This document shows positions 1 through 10,189 of a DNA stretch of 64,000 nucleotides, piece by piece. Both the position numbers and the translations under genes were made by a program. The notes under the pieces are model-generated. The model worked only from the letters and a program-made list of their open reading frames with translations. It made no database searches and was not told the DNA's origin. This DNA is from Alligator mississippiensis (taxonomy: Eukaryota > Chordata > Crocodylia > Alligatoridae). Location: NCBI RefSeq assembly GCF_030867095.1, contig NC_081829.1:51705036-51769035 (forward strand). Reading direction: 5' to 3'. How positions within the stretch are numbered: position 1 is the first letter of the stretch; each line of letters begins with the position of its first letter.

Positions 1-100
1 TGGCAGCAGCACAAACCTGGGCGCACACAGTCCAGATTGTGGAGCCAATCATCACCCACCCTCTTGGCGGTGCATGCACAGTTGCCCAAAAACATTATGG

Positions 101-118
101 ACAGACAGACAGACAGAC
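101..118. repeat. short ACAG simple repeat
   Basis: Four to five perfect ACAG units lie just upstream of the first CR1 fragment. The first 136 bases otherwise hold nothing I recognise. Confidence 0.85.
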
Positions 119-136
119 TAAGACTTTTATTAGGCT

Positions 137-988
137 ACAACTACAAGCAGACCTGGACAGGTTGGACATATGGGCAGAAAACAACAGAATGCAGTTCAAC
201 AAGGAGAAATGCAAAGTGCTGCACCTAGGGAGGAAAAATGTCCAGAATACCTACTGCCTAGGGAATGACCTGCTTGGTGGAATGGAAGAGGAAAGGGATC
301 TTGGAGTCCTAGTGAACTCCAAGATGAACATGAGTCAGCAGTGTGACGAAGCCATCAGAAAAGCTAATGGCACTTTATCGTGCATCAGCAGATGCATGAC
401 GAACAGATCCAAGGAGGTGATACTTCCCCTCTATTGGGCAATGGTCAGACCACAGTTGGAATACTGTGTGCAGTTTTAGGCGCCACACTTCAACAGGGAT
501 GTGAATAACCTGGAGAGGGTCTAGATAAGGGCCACTCGTATGGTTAAGGGCTTGCAGACCAAGCCCTATGAGGAGAGACTGGGGCACCTAAACCTCTTCA
601 GCCTCCGCAAGAGAAGATTGAGAGGCAACCTTGTGGCTGCCTATAAGTTTATCATGGGGGCACAGAAGGGAATTGGTGAGGTTTTATTCACCAAGGTGCC
701 CCCGAGGGTTACAAGAAATAATGACCACAAGCTAGCAGAGAGCAGATTTAGACTGGGCATTAGGAAGAACTTCTTCACAGTTAGAGTGGCCAAGGTCTGG
801 AATGGGCTCCCAAGGGAGGTGGTGTTCTTCCCTACCCTGGGGGTCTTCAAGAGGAGGTTGGATATGCATCTAGCTGGGGTCATCTAGACCCAGCACTCTT
901 TCCTGCCTATGCAGGGGGTCGGACTCGATGATCTATTGAGGTCCCTTCCGACCCTAACATCTATGAATCTATGAATCATCTATGAATT
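137..988 (+). mobile_element. CR1 LINE, 5'-truncated 3' fragment
   Basis: The fragment encodes the C-terminal third of CR1 ORF2, downstream of the catalytic reverse-transcriptase motifs, followed by the short 3' UTR. Visible peptides include LGVLVNSKMNMSQQ, ILPLYWAMVRPQLEYCVQF and the late block FRLGIRKNFFTVRVAKVW. The sequence is nearly collinear with 32840-33671, so both belong to one subfamily. It ends in the CR1-type tail of repeated ATCTATGA. The frame is broken by at least two stops, one at 478-480 where the sister copy has a tryptophan codon, and a second near 522. It is a dead, 5'-truncated insertion. Family assignment is secure; the exact 5' edge is judged from the start of similarity to the sister copy. 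Confidence 0.93.
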
Positions 989-1596
989 ATATTACAATCC
1001 TAAAGACCAAAAGTTGTATCTACCCTCTACAGCAGATACGATTTTGACAAAAGGAAAAGAAATATGGCAGAACATTATTAGTGCATATCACAAATTTGCT
1101 TCTCTTCCAGTATTTACATTCCCAATGTCAGTGTTAATAACTGTAGGAGCTTAGCCACAAATGAAATCAAAAGCCAGACTGACCAGTCATTTTAATTTTG
1201 ACATTTGTTATATTAGGCTGGTAATGATGTTCATAAGTCTTTCCCATATCCTGTAAGCAAGAACTGAATGACAAGGAATATGTGCTACATTTATTTTGAG
1301 CCTTACAGTAATATGTGATGACAATTTGGCAGAACACAAGGACACAGTGTCTTTGCACATTGATGTAATTTCTTCACACATACACACACAATCAAATGCC
1401 CTGTGTTTGTTGTAACAAAACTGTTTTAGCCTTCAGAACAAATAAAAAGAAGTCTCAGTCATGTAATGTCAAGTTCTTCAGTTGTAGTGCTTGAGCAGAA
1501 ATTTTCTTACAAATCTTTCATGATGGCATGTTTTGAAAGAAGGTTGTAATCTCATGCTGTAAGGTTTTTTTTTATTGTTTTGGGGTTTTGGGGTTG

Positions 1597-1627
<31 letters not shown>

Positions 1628-3683
1628 TGCAGGAGGGGAGTCCTTGAAAGAAAAGGGAAAGGTTATTTTTCCAACTAAGCTAAGATTCAAAAATTCAAAA
1701 ATAAGATTTATGTGCCTGAACTAGAGTCCTGAAAACCTGCACTCACATGAGTATCCATTTTTGGCATTGAAGTCCCTGAGAGTCCTAACTCTCTTTTTCT
1801 GTGGATGCACGTAACTAACCAAGCCTTGACATGACAAAACAAGGTACTTAGTTTACAATGAAGTTATAATATGATTGAAGAACCAAGTACTCCCCTGCTT
1901 ATCTTCCTTAAAGGCTTTGATCCTGTAGATGTTCTCAAAACACGTTTAACAGGCCAGACTCCACTAAAAGATAGCAATAGTTGTCTCTTTCTATTTAGTC
2001 ATACAGAGAGTGCTACCTGTCAGTCAAAACTTTACTGGTTAAGAGATGATTGATTGAGGTTCAATCCTTTCCTTTGCCTAAAGAAATTCACACTTAAATT
2101 TCTGACATGTCAGGAAAATGCTTTAGCCACCATGCTCTAGGCTAATATGGAGTGTAGACATTATTTATTCCTTTTGCTCAAGCTATTTGACTTTGCATAA
2201 AAAGAATTAACAATACTTTCTGCCAGAGAAAATTTCCAAAAGAATTAATATAATTCTTCAGTTTAGTGTATAGGGCACTCACCTGGGAGAATGGAGACCT
2301 GAGTTCCAATAGTTGTTCCAAAGATTATTGCAGTATTTTATTCAATAATAGTTTGTGTAGATTGTGCAGGAAATGTGATTAAGAACCTCTTTTGAGAGGT
2401 AGTAAATGTAGGTTTAAAGGAGGAACTAAACCCAAGTCTTCCATCTCCTACATAAGTATTCAAAACCTAGACCTACAAAAAGAGGAACCACCACCATTGC
2501 TGTCTACCCTCAAAAGACAGTTCCAGGATGTGAATTCTGATCAGGGGGAAGTGCTTGCCAGCAGAGCTGGGAAAGTGCATGAATTTAAGAAACATACCTC
2601 TCCTTAATATTTCCCTACTGACTAGCTCTGGGAAGCTCACCCCATAGAATACAGATTTTGGGGAAGTTCAGTTCTGAGGAACCTAACCATCCCTATGTAC
2701 TCTGATATATAGGGATACACTTTACACTGAGGGCCAGAAGCCTAAAAGAAAACCTGCTTTGTGTGCCTAAGCCCCTTCTTGGATCTGGACTTCAGATAAG
2801 TATTTGCAATTCTGAAAATAGAGCAAATTCTTATCCAATTTTAAACAAATCATAATTTATCAACTAATGTTAATGATTTCATTAATTTTCTGCTCTCCTC
2901 CCACTATGTTGATTTGCTAATGTAAAACATTTGTTGAATTAAAAATAAATTAAGTGGAATATTTTTTGCTCTATATAAGCATTTAAAAGTTTATTCATAT
3001 TATGTAAAAGACAAAGCAAAACAATAGTCTCTCTCATAACAATGTCATGTTATGACTAAGCTATGTTCTTCTAAAATAAAGTAAAATGTATTTCAAGAAG
3101 CAATTATTTTAGTCACTGAGAAACTGCTTATTTCCAATGTGACTTATATTCACTTAATGCTCATTTGAAGTCACCTATTACTGCTGGTTAATTAAAATAT
3201 TAGGTAAATTAAATGAACATTTCACTCTAGATATAATTTTCATGGTCTAGAGGCTGAAATGTAACCTTAAGAGACTATTCTTAAGACTTGGAGCTCACAG
3301 TTGAACAGATACTAGCAGAAAGTTATTCAGTTATTTGATAACAACTTGAGGATTGCATCTTCAATATACATTAAGTAAATGTCTTTTTTTAAAGGGCATA
3401 AATAAGTGGGAAACAATTTACTTATTTCATGAATGTCTGAAATGTCAAATAATGACCTGGTCAGTCTTGGGACTAAATTAAGGTATTGTAGGTGAGTGTA
3501 CACTATAATATACATTGTCTAGAACATTCTTGAACAGCAGAAATAGAATACCGATGTTAGCTGCATAGTTACCCTGAAAAGTAGGGTAAATTTACACAGA
3601 TCTCTGCCCCAGCTAATGCAGTTATGCTCCTTAGAATATCAATGGTCATCACTAAACTGTACTGCATTTTGCATAACTTTAGG
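989..3683. other. AT-rich DNA without recognised genes
   Basis: About 2.7 kb of AT-rich sequence. It holds a T/G-rich run near 1566-1628 that may be the A-rich tail of an old minus-strand insertion. All open frames are short and none shows a domain. Confidence 0.6.
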
Positions 3684-3973
3684 GAGTGTGTGCTTGCAGC
3701 AGCTCAAATAGAAGTGGTGCAAATTTGAGCTGGGGCTTTTTGCCACAGTAACATGTGCGGACATGCATTTTGGTGTGGGGCAAGTTGTGCCACTTGGGAC
3801 AAAAAAAGTGCAGCCTGGCTCCTCCTGGATCTGTAGCCTGAGAGAGCTAGAGCCTGGGGCCAGCACCTGTGCTGGCCCCAGCAGTATAAAAACCTGCCCT
3901 GTGCTGGCCCTGCAGTACAAAAGCCTGCCCTGGCTAGCAGCTCAGGGCTACCTGCCTTCAGGAGCTTCTGGGG
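3684..3973 (+). repeat. interspersed repeat with TATA-like box, copy 1
   Basis: This segment is the inverted counterpart of 60828-61125. Shared landmarks in order are GCAGCAGCTCAAATAGAAG, a TTGAGCTGGGG block, a CTGGCTCTTCC-like block and a CAGCAGTATAAAAA box followed by CTGCCCTG, ending at AGGAGCTTCTGGGG. Both copies keep a similar open frame on one strand, but the codons look like GC-rich repeat rather than protein. The TATA-like box suggests the promoter part of an LTR or non-autonomous element. I cannot name the family, and neither end shows clear terminal repeats. Confidence 0.6.
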
Positions 3974-5040
3974 GAGGAGCCTCTAGGAGGAAGTTGGCCA
4001 TGTCCCTTCCTATCCCATGCTGCTGCTGCTGTTCCTGGCTGCTGCAAGTTTGGTCTCAGGAGCTTCTGGGGAGAAGATGGTGAGGCCCTTTCCTGCCTCT
4101 GGCTACTATTAGCAACTAGCTTGGTCTCAGAGCTTTTGTAGTAAGTTGGCTGCACCCCTTCCTGCCTTGGGCTGCTGCTGCTGCCCCCACCAAGGGGGGG
4201 GGGGGGGTCCTCTGCTGCATGCTTCTGCCTCCCTCAGGGAGGGGACTACTACACTGAACCCCAGCACTGCACCACACCCCAGCTTCTGTACCCCTGTTCT
4301 GGCCTGCTGCCCAGGCCACCACCAAGCCACAGTTGGGGGACATCCCAGGGAAGGAGCCTGCCCTGCCTGAGGGCCCCTCCCCCACCATCACGGTTGGAGT
4401 CTAAGGGTACCTTGCCCCAGCTGCCTTGGCAGGCCACCCCCATCTTCATCTCCACTTTCATCAGAAGCACACCCTGAGTGGCTGAACTGGACAGCTCCTA
4501 CCATTGCTGCTGCTGCAGTTGTTTATGCTCCTGCCCCCTCTCAGGACAAAGGGAGATTCCCTGCTGCACCACCTGACACCACACCTGCACTGGATTTCTT
4601 CCTAATTGACTGACTACTCCTGCCCTCCCCCACAGCTACCTCATTGCATCTGATCCTAATTTGTGTTCCTTCCTACTGCTCTGCTACGGAGCACCTGACT
4701 GGAGGCCTGAGAGGCTTCTGAACAGATCTTCCACAAGCAAAGCCCCTCCACCTCTCCACCCATCTTTTACATCTGCCTCAACAGCCTTCCCTGTGTGTTT
4801 TTGCCCTTCTGTGTTAAGTCCTGTGTCCATTCCCCATGACTTGGTGTTTGTTGTCTGGCTGAGTAAGCCAGCTTGAGTTTCCCCAGCCCTTGTGTATGTG
4901 TTTTCCCCTTCCCCCCACATTCTCAAAGCATAGGCCTCCCAGGTTGTTTGTTTTTTTTTTCCAGTGGGGCTGTAGCTCAGTGAGCTTCAGCCCCCTTCTC
5001 CCCCACAACCCCAGCCTGCCCCTACTAGATTCACCAGCCC
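3974..5040. other. GC-rich unclassified tract
   Basis: C-rich and G-rich DNA with a run of G at about 4195-4206 and CTG-rich patches near 4020 and 4165. It carries many overlapping short frames on both strands, the pattern of composition rather than coding. It may belong to the repeat starting at 3684 or to the untranslated region of the Tx1-type LINE that follows. Confidence 0.4.
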
Positions 5041-6049
5041 CATGGGATATTTTGTTTTACTTTATTGTCTTCCCTGCCCTCATGTGAAACAATGGCAGGA
5101 CAGGAACCTCCTGGGAGGGAGGCATGCCCCCACAGAGCTCCCTGAAGCCCCTAATATGGGGGTAGATCCCAGCCAAGCCCACAAGGAGATGCATGCCCCG
5201 GCAGCCCCCAACACAGAGGCAGAGTGCAACCAATATCCTCTGGGGTTGGAGAAGCCTGAAACCTCTAATGCAGGGGCAGGTGAGACTCCAGTAAGAAGCC
5301 AACAGGGCCAGGGGGTCTCCCCTAGCCATCCCCCCCCATAGAGGTTCCCAAGTCCTGTCTCCCATCATCTGGGACCAAGGCCAAGTGTAGTGGGAAGGGC
5401 TCCTCTTCAGCCTCCTCCATAGCTAGGGGTGGGAAGGGCAAGGGCCCTGTCCCCAAGCCTAGACCACTAGCACCTCAGGGGACCAGGTGCACTACACCAG
5501 CCAGCACACCCACACAGCCTGGCCCTGGCCCTGGCCCTAGCCCTGACCATACCAATGTGGCCCCCTCGTGGGGGAGGGGGAACTGCAGCTATGCACAGGC
5601 AGCTATGGGGAGACCAGAAGCTGGGGGGGGGGGGGCTGGACCCTCCATCACCAGGCCCTCCACCTCAGGCAGTGGGTTCCCACTTCTCTCACTCACCTGT
5701 AGGCTTGGAGTGAAGTGCCAACTGCCAAAGTGGGAGAACCTGGACTTTGAGACCTAGGTGCAGGCTCGGGTAGTGGGGGACCCCAAGATCATGGCAGCCT
5801 CCTATTTTCATGGCAGGGTGGTGAGCAAAGCCTCCTCCCTCTGATCTGGGGGATACAAAGGCCCTGGGTCTCACCCCAGTGAGTCCTGAGGAAGGAGGTC
5901 CCCTTTCCCAGGACCCTGAGGCAGACACTGGAGCCATCCCAGTGCCTGGTGGGTCTCTTCCCTCCCCCTCCCAGGAAAACCTCACCTCCAACCTGCCCCA
6001 TAATCCTGCACCAGAGAGGGTCATGGTGGGGTCCCTAATCAGTGGGCTG
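5041..6049 (+). mobile_element. probable 5' portion of the Tx1-type LINE
   Basis: Proline- and glycine-rich GC-rich sequence that was continuous with 9716 onward before the LTR element inserted, as the GGCTG duplication at 6045-6049 and 9716-9720 shows. By position it would be the 5' UTR and ORF1 of the Tx1-type LINE, whose ORF2 begins near 10.2 kb. I see no clear CCHC knuckle or other ORF1 domain, so the left limit and coding content are uncertain. CCCTGG repeats lie at 5518-5545 and a G run near 5622. Confidence 0.35.
6045..6049. repeat. target-site duplication GGCTG, left
   Basis: GGCTG directly before the LTR is repeated directly after it at 9716-9720. A 5-bp duplication fits retroviral or Gypsy-type integration. 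Confidence 0.88.
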
Positions 6050-6978
6050 TGTGTGGGCTGGGCCCTGATCCCGCCCTCGTTGCCATGTGCAGCGGTGATT
6101 CCGATCCCATTCTGGCCGCCATGGGCGAGCCGGGGGCGAACCAAGGTCGTACTGGACCCGTCTTCGGTGCACGTGGGCTGTGGCCAGCAGCCCGGGCACG
6201 CGGGGCTGGAGAGAACCGTGGGGCGGTTTAGCGCACACGAGTTAGAATTAGTTACGGAGGCGTAATGGTTGATTGAAAAGATTGTTTACTTACACCCAAA
6301 GATGATATTGGTGTAGGCTGGACAGGTTTCCAGGCACAGCTCCTGCTTGAATCCTCGTTGGAGGACTCTGACAAATTGATTGCTCCCACGGAGTTTGCTA
6401 GGCTCCGCGGGTCTGGTTAAGTTGGGTTCGAAAAGTTTCCCCAGAGTTACTTAGGCTCCGTGGGTCCGAAGTTACAGGAAAGGGATACGTCTAGGATTGC
6501 ACTCGGCGACGGGGAGAGGCGAGAAGCGAAAGCTCCGTAGACTCGGTTCTATTGCCTCTATTGCCTGCTTAGGGAAGGCGCGTCGGGTCCGCAAGGGTCC
6601 GCAGCGCTTGGAGATCTTCACACAGAATCTCTCTCGTCCTCCCTCCTCCGACTTGGGCTGAAACTACCCAAGCCTTTTGTACGGCTAGCAAGCCAATCGC
6701 TAGCTGCCACGTGTGCCTATATTAGGAATGGGCCAATAATGTGGCGCGAATCCTAATACAAATGGCGGGAACTTCTCTACAGCGTGTATCACTACGATGC
6801 AAAAGAGATGCATACTGCAAAGAAGCTGTAATCTGGCGGGAAATCCCCCATTGCACCAGAGTTCTCTCTTGCAGCAGAGAACTCTACTGTGCAAAGGAAG
6901 CGACAAATTGGCGGGAAAATAATTTAGCAGTGCCGAAGCACACACACAAACAAAAAATCACACCTTTGGGTTGTGACA
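6050..6978 (-). repeat. 3' LTR of the 6-kb LTR element
   Basis: A 929-bp LTR, the direct repeat of 8840-9715. On the minus strand it starts TGTCACAACC just after the polypurine tract. Its outer end contains two units resembling the primer-binding site. Confidence 0.93.
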
Positions 6979-6990
6979 TCCCCCCTTGCT
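6979..6990 (-). other. polypurine tract
   Basis: On the minus strand this reads AGCAAGGGGGGA, immediately before the 3' LTR. This is the expected plus-strand priming site of an LTR element. Confidence 0.85.
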
Positions 6991-7359
6991 GAGAGCATAG
7001 CTAAATTATGCTATACTCTTCCGAGAAATCTAGATTTTTGTCGTGGTCATCAAACGAGTAAACAAGCCATCAAACAAATACACAAACATAAAATTCGCTG
7101 TCCTGGGATCAAGTTACATAACAATCAAGAAATAATAACCAACATAAACACATAATCTGATTCATAACAAAATTGCACGATCAGGGCTTCAGTAGGCGTC
7201 GCAACGAGGTCGTGCGTCAGGCCCTCACTTCCTCCGGTGGTGTCATCTCTCTTAGGGCTCCTCCTCGTCACATGCTCTGAATCTCAGATCTGTAAACAGA
7301 AAACTCTCAAAACAGATTAATGACCTAATTCAACAAACTTAAACAATTTTAAATGATTC

Positions 7360-7653
7360 TTATTTCTTAATTAGACGAAATCGTCGAAGATTCATCATCT
7401 GGTTCTTCCAATAACGGAAACCTAACTCATAAGCTAATTGCCATTGGCCTGCGTCCCCTAAAATCTGAAGCTGCCGCTTGTTAAGTGCGGAACGCTGTAG
7501 GAGAAATCCAAACATGTATCGCTCCTCTAGGTTTCTCGGTGGCAGTGGTGGGAGATCGGATCCACGTCGTCTGGTGCCCTGAGGCCTAGTCGGGTGTTGA
7601 CAGTCCCAATCATAAGACAATCTTGGCTCCATCAGGATACGCAGTCTCAGCAA
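7360..7653 (-). CDS. fossil open frame in LTR element, 97 codons, unknown
   Basis: An open frame in the 3' half of the element's internal region. The product is rich in arginine and leucine with a basic C-terminus and aromatic residues (FGFLLQRSALNKRQLQ, YELGFRYWKNQ). No family is recognised. It could be a remnant of Gag, Env or an accessory frame, or chance. It belongs to a fossil element and is unlikely to be a host gene. Confidence 0.35.
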   Translation of the reverse strand: MLRLRILMEPRLSYDWDCQHPTRPQGTRRRGSDLPPLPPRNLEERYMFGFLLQRSALNKRQLQILGDAGQWQLAYELGFRYWKNQMMNLRRFRLIKK

Positions 7654-7961
7654 TTGACAAAGAAGATTACTCTTTAATCACGTTTAAATTCCGTAGCCAT
7701 AAGACCTAGCCATGAAATTATAGCTTCTTCAGATTCCATCTCAGATTCTTTATACCATTGTTGTAGATCTGTCCAAGCACAAATGCGACTGATGGCAGTA
7801 TCTTGTGTATCAGTTACTTGGTCTATCGCGGCTGTAGGGCAAGTTGCTTTCTCGGGAGTCGATGTTGTTAAAGGCTGAACTGCTGCCGCAGGGGTTACTG
7901 CTGCTGTTGCTGCTTCAGGCAGGAGGGGCGGATGCTCTCCTCCGCTTGACTCTCTCCTTCG

Positions 7962-8378
7962 TCAGCAGGAAGGTGTGGTCGGCCGAGACGCTGCTGCTTC
8001 ACTAGGCGGGGTTGCCGGTGATGAAGCTGCGTCGATGGGCAGAGTCTCTGACTGAACTCTCGCGGGTTCGTTAGAAGCTCCACCCTTCTTCTCTGGTTCT
8101 TCCACGCGGTGTCCCTCTTGCTCGGCGCCATCTTGGACTGGCGTTTCAGGCTCCTTTTTCTCAGCCACTTTTTTGACCGTTCGGATCGCCATCTGCAGCT
8201 GGGTCTTTAAACTTAAATTCCTCTGCATTAGATTCATAATAGTACGAATAGTTGCACTACCTTCTCCCCCCTTGCCGTACCGCAAGGCCATTTTTTCATC
8301 TGTGGGGCATTCCTCCATCTCCAGATCTTCACAGAGCTCGGATGGAAGCTCGCAACCCCGTAATCTAGACATTACCAT
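7962..8378 (-). CDS. fossil open frame in LTR element, 138 codons, Gag-like composition
   Basis: The predicted product has an acidic N-terminal region, a helix-prone stretch around residues 40-75 (MNLMQRNLSLKTQLQM, IRTVKKVAEKK) and a long disordered tail rich in glutamate, proline, serine and threonine. Such a layout is common in matrix or structural polyproteins of LTR elements, but I see no diagnostic motif such as a zinc knuckle. It lies between the primer-site-proximal frame and the 97-codon frame, so by position it could be part of Gag. Unrecognised. Confidence 0.4.
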   Translation of the reverse strand: MVMSRLRGCELPSELCEDLEMEECPTDEKMALRYGKGGEGSATIRTIMNLMQRNLSLKTQLQMAIRTVKKVAEKKEPETPVQDGAEQEGHRVEEPEKKGGASNEPARVQSETLPIDAASSPATPPSEAAASRPTTPSC

Positions 8379-8429
8379 ACACGGAGAGAACGGGCGGATG
8401 GGCTCCAGTTCTTCACTCTCCCGAGCATA

Positions 8430-8957
8430 TCATAGGCATCGGGCACACTCCCGGGTGAAAGTCGGGTTTGTTTCGCCCGCCAGGTTGGGTTCGGCGAGGG
8501 ACACGGTATCGAGGGGCCTAAACAGGACCCGCTCATCTCTCATTATACACCCGAATGCTGCAGGGAGCAAGTACACTTCCCTTTCTCTCAGGGCTCCGTT
8601 TTCGGAGATTCCCTCTTCACCCTTTAGTGACAAATGGCCGCTTACAAATCTTTCACCCGTTCCACCCACCTGGTGATAAGCAATATGGATCTCTAATTCT
8701 TCAAAGCTTTTCACTAGGCGTTGGTTATCGCGCCAAGGGCAATTCCTAACCAATTCTAACTCTAGCGTGTTCTCTCTTAATTCCATCTGAGTTGTTACAT
8801 GAGCATTCTCTCCCGATCCCAATCCCATCCTCGTTGCCATGTGCGGGCCAGGCCCCGATCCCACCCTCTTCGCCATGTGCGGCGGTGATTCCAATCCCAT
8901 TCTGGCCGCCATGGGCGAGCTGGGGGCGAACCGGGGTCGTACGGGACCTGTCTTCAT
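8430..8957 (-). CDS. fossil open frame beginning in 5' LTR, 175 codons, unknown
   Basis: The frame starts inside the 5' LTR, runs through the primer-binding site and into the interior. Its first 45 or so residues simply translate the repeated primer-site-like units (MAARMGLESPPHMAKR), so the true start is probably later. The remainder (ELVRNCPWRDNQRLVKSFEE, REREVYLLPAAFG) has balanced composition and could be a real structural protein segment. No family is recognised. Position suggests the N-terminal region of Gag. Confidence 0.4.
   Translation of the reverse strand: MKTGPVRPRFAPSSPMAARMGLESPPHMAKRVGSGPGPHMATRMGLGSGENAHVTTQMELRENTLELELVRNCPWRDNQRLVKSFEELEIHIAYHQVGGTGERFVSGHLSLKGEEGISENGALREREVYLLPAAFGCIMRDERVLFRPLDTVSLAEPNLAGETNPTFTRECARCL
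8821..8839 (-). other. primer-binding site, tRNA-Ser(GCU) type
   Basis: On the plus strand this reads AATCCCATCCTCGTTGCCA, matching the vertebrate tRNA-Ser(GCU) 3' end including CCA at 18 of 19 positions from memory of that tRNA. It abuts the inner end of the 5' LTR, as a minus-strand primer site should. Confidence 0.8.
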
Positions 8958-9715
8958 TTCACACGGGCTGTGGCCAGCAGCCCGGGCATGCGGGGCTGGA
9001 GAGAACCGCGGGGCGGTTTAGCGCACGTGAGTTAGAATTAGTTATGGAGGCATAATGGTTGATTGAAAAGATTGTTTACTTACACCCAAAGATGATATTG
9101 GTGTAGGCTGGACAGGTTTCCAGGCACAGCTCCCACTTGAAACCTCATTGGAGGACTCTGACAAATCGATTGCTCCCACGGAGTTTGCTAGACTCCGCGG
9201 GTCTGAAGTTACAGGAAAGGGATACGTCTAGGATTGCACTTGGCGATGGGGAGAGGCGAGAAGCGAAAGCTCCGTAGACTCGGTTCTATTGCCTCTATTG
9301 CATGCTTAGGGGAGGCGCGTCGGGTCCGCGAGGGTCCGCAGTGCTTGGAGATCTTCACACAGAATCTCTCTCATCCTCCCTCCTCCGACTTGGGCGGAAA
9401 CTACCCAAGCCTTTTGTACGGCTAGCAAGCCAATCGCTAGCCGCCACGTGTGCCTATATTAGGAATGGGCCAATAATGTGGCGTGAATCCTAATACAAAT
9501 GGCGGGAACTTCTTTACAGCGTGTATCACTACGATGCAAAAGAGATGCACACTGCAAAGAAGCTGTAATCTGGCAGGAAATCCCCTGTTGCACCAGAGTT
9601 TTCTCTTGCAGCAGAGAACTCTACTGTGCAAAGGAAGCGACAAATTGGCGGGAAAATAATTTAGCAGTGCCGAAGCACACACACAAACAAAAAATCACAC
9701 CTTTGGGTTGTGACA
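8840..9715 (-). repeat. 5' LTR of the 6-kb LTR element
   Basis: An 876-bp LTR, TG to CA, followed by the GGCTG target duplication at 9716-9720. It is about 54 bp shorter than its partner. Confidence 0.93.
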
Positions 9716-9720
9716 GGCTG
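9716..9720. repeat. target-site duplication GGCTG, right
   Basis: Matches 6045-6049 exactly. Confidence 0.88.
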
Positions 9721-10189
9721 ATATCATCAGGGACCCTGCACAGACCCCCCCAGGGCTCTACCCCACCATCTTGTGATGGAGCCCTACCCCCACCCTTACC
9801 TCCAACCCTGTCCCAGAGGGCTGCAGCGCTCTCCCAATCCCAACTATAGTCCAGGGTCTTAGCAAATCAGGGGGTTCAGATGGTGCTGGAGGAGCCCTCT
9901 GAGATCCAGGACCAGGAGGAGGATGCCCAAGAATGAGCAGGCTCCATGGAACTTGCAGACCACTCAGTCCCAGCGGTTCCCAGGGATGAACTATTTGCAT
10001 TTCTTGACTATGAATAAACCTGCAGGTCCGCCAGCAGGGTACAGCTAACCTTGGACCACTGGGGAGACATTGACAGTGTCCTCACCACTAGTAGGCTCTA
10101 TGAAGCCTGAAGACCTCTGAATCCTGGCAGTCCCCAGCAGTGAGCTACTTGCATTTCTTGACTGCAACTACACCTGTCAGTTCGCTAGT

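Larger units (their letters stand above)
6050..9715 (-). mobile_element. LTR element with tRNA-Ser-type primer site and no visible pol
   Basis: A complete LTR-to-LTR insertion read on the minus strand. The 5' LTR is 8840-9715, the primer-binding site 8821-8839, the internal region about 1.86 kb, the polypurine tract 6979-6990 and the 3' LTR 6050-6978. A 5-bp duplication (GGCTG) flanks it. The LTRs begin TGTCACAACCC and end CACA. The interior holds three modest open frames but no protease, reverse transcriptase or integrase motif, so this is a non-autonomous derivative or an internally deleted copy. LTR divergence differs by segment, about 10% in a CpG-rich stretch of 185 bases and about 5% elsewhere by hand count, and one LTR is about 54 bases shorter. 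It sits inside a Tx1-type LINE. A solo LTR of the same family lies at 15401-16423. The family is not recognised; an endogenous retrovirus relative is plausible. Confidence 0.85.

Noticed and set aside
8821-8839. Possible tRNA-Ser gene
   Set aside because: Only the 3' end plus CCA is present at the LTR junction; nuclear tRNA genes do not encode CCA and no cloverleaf precedes it.
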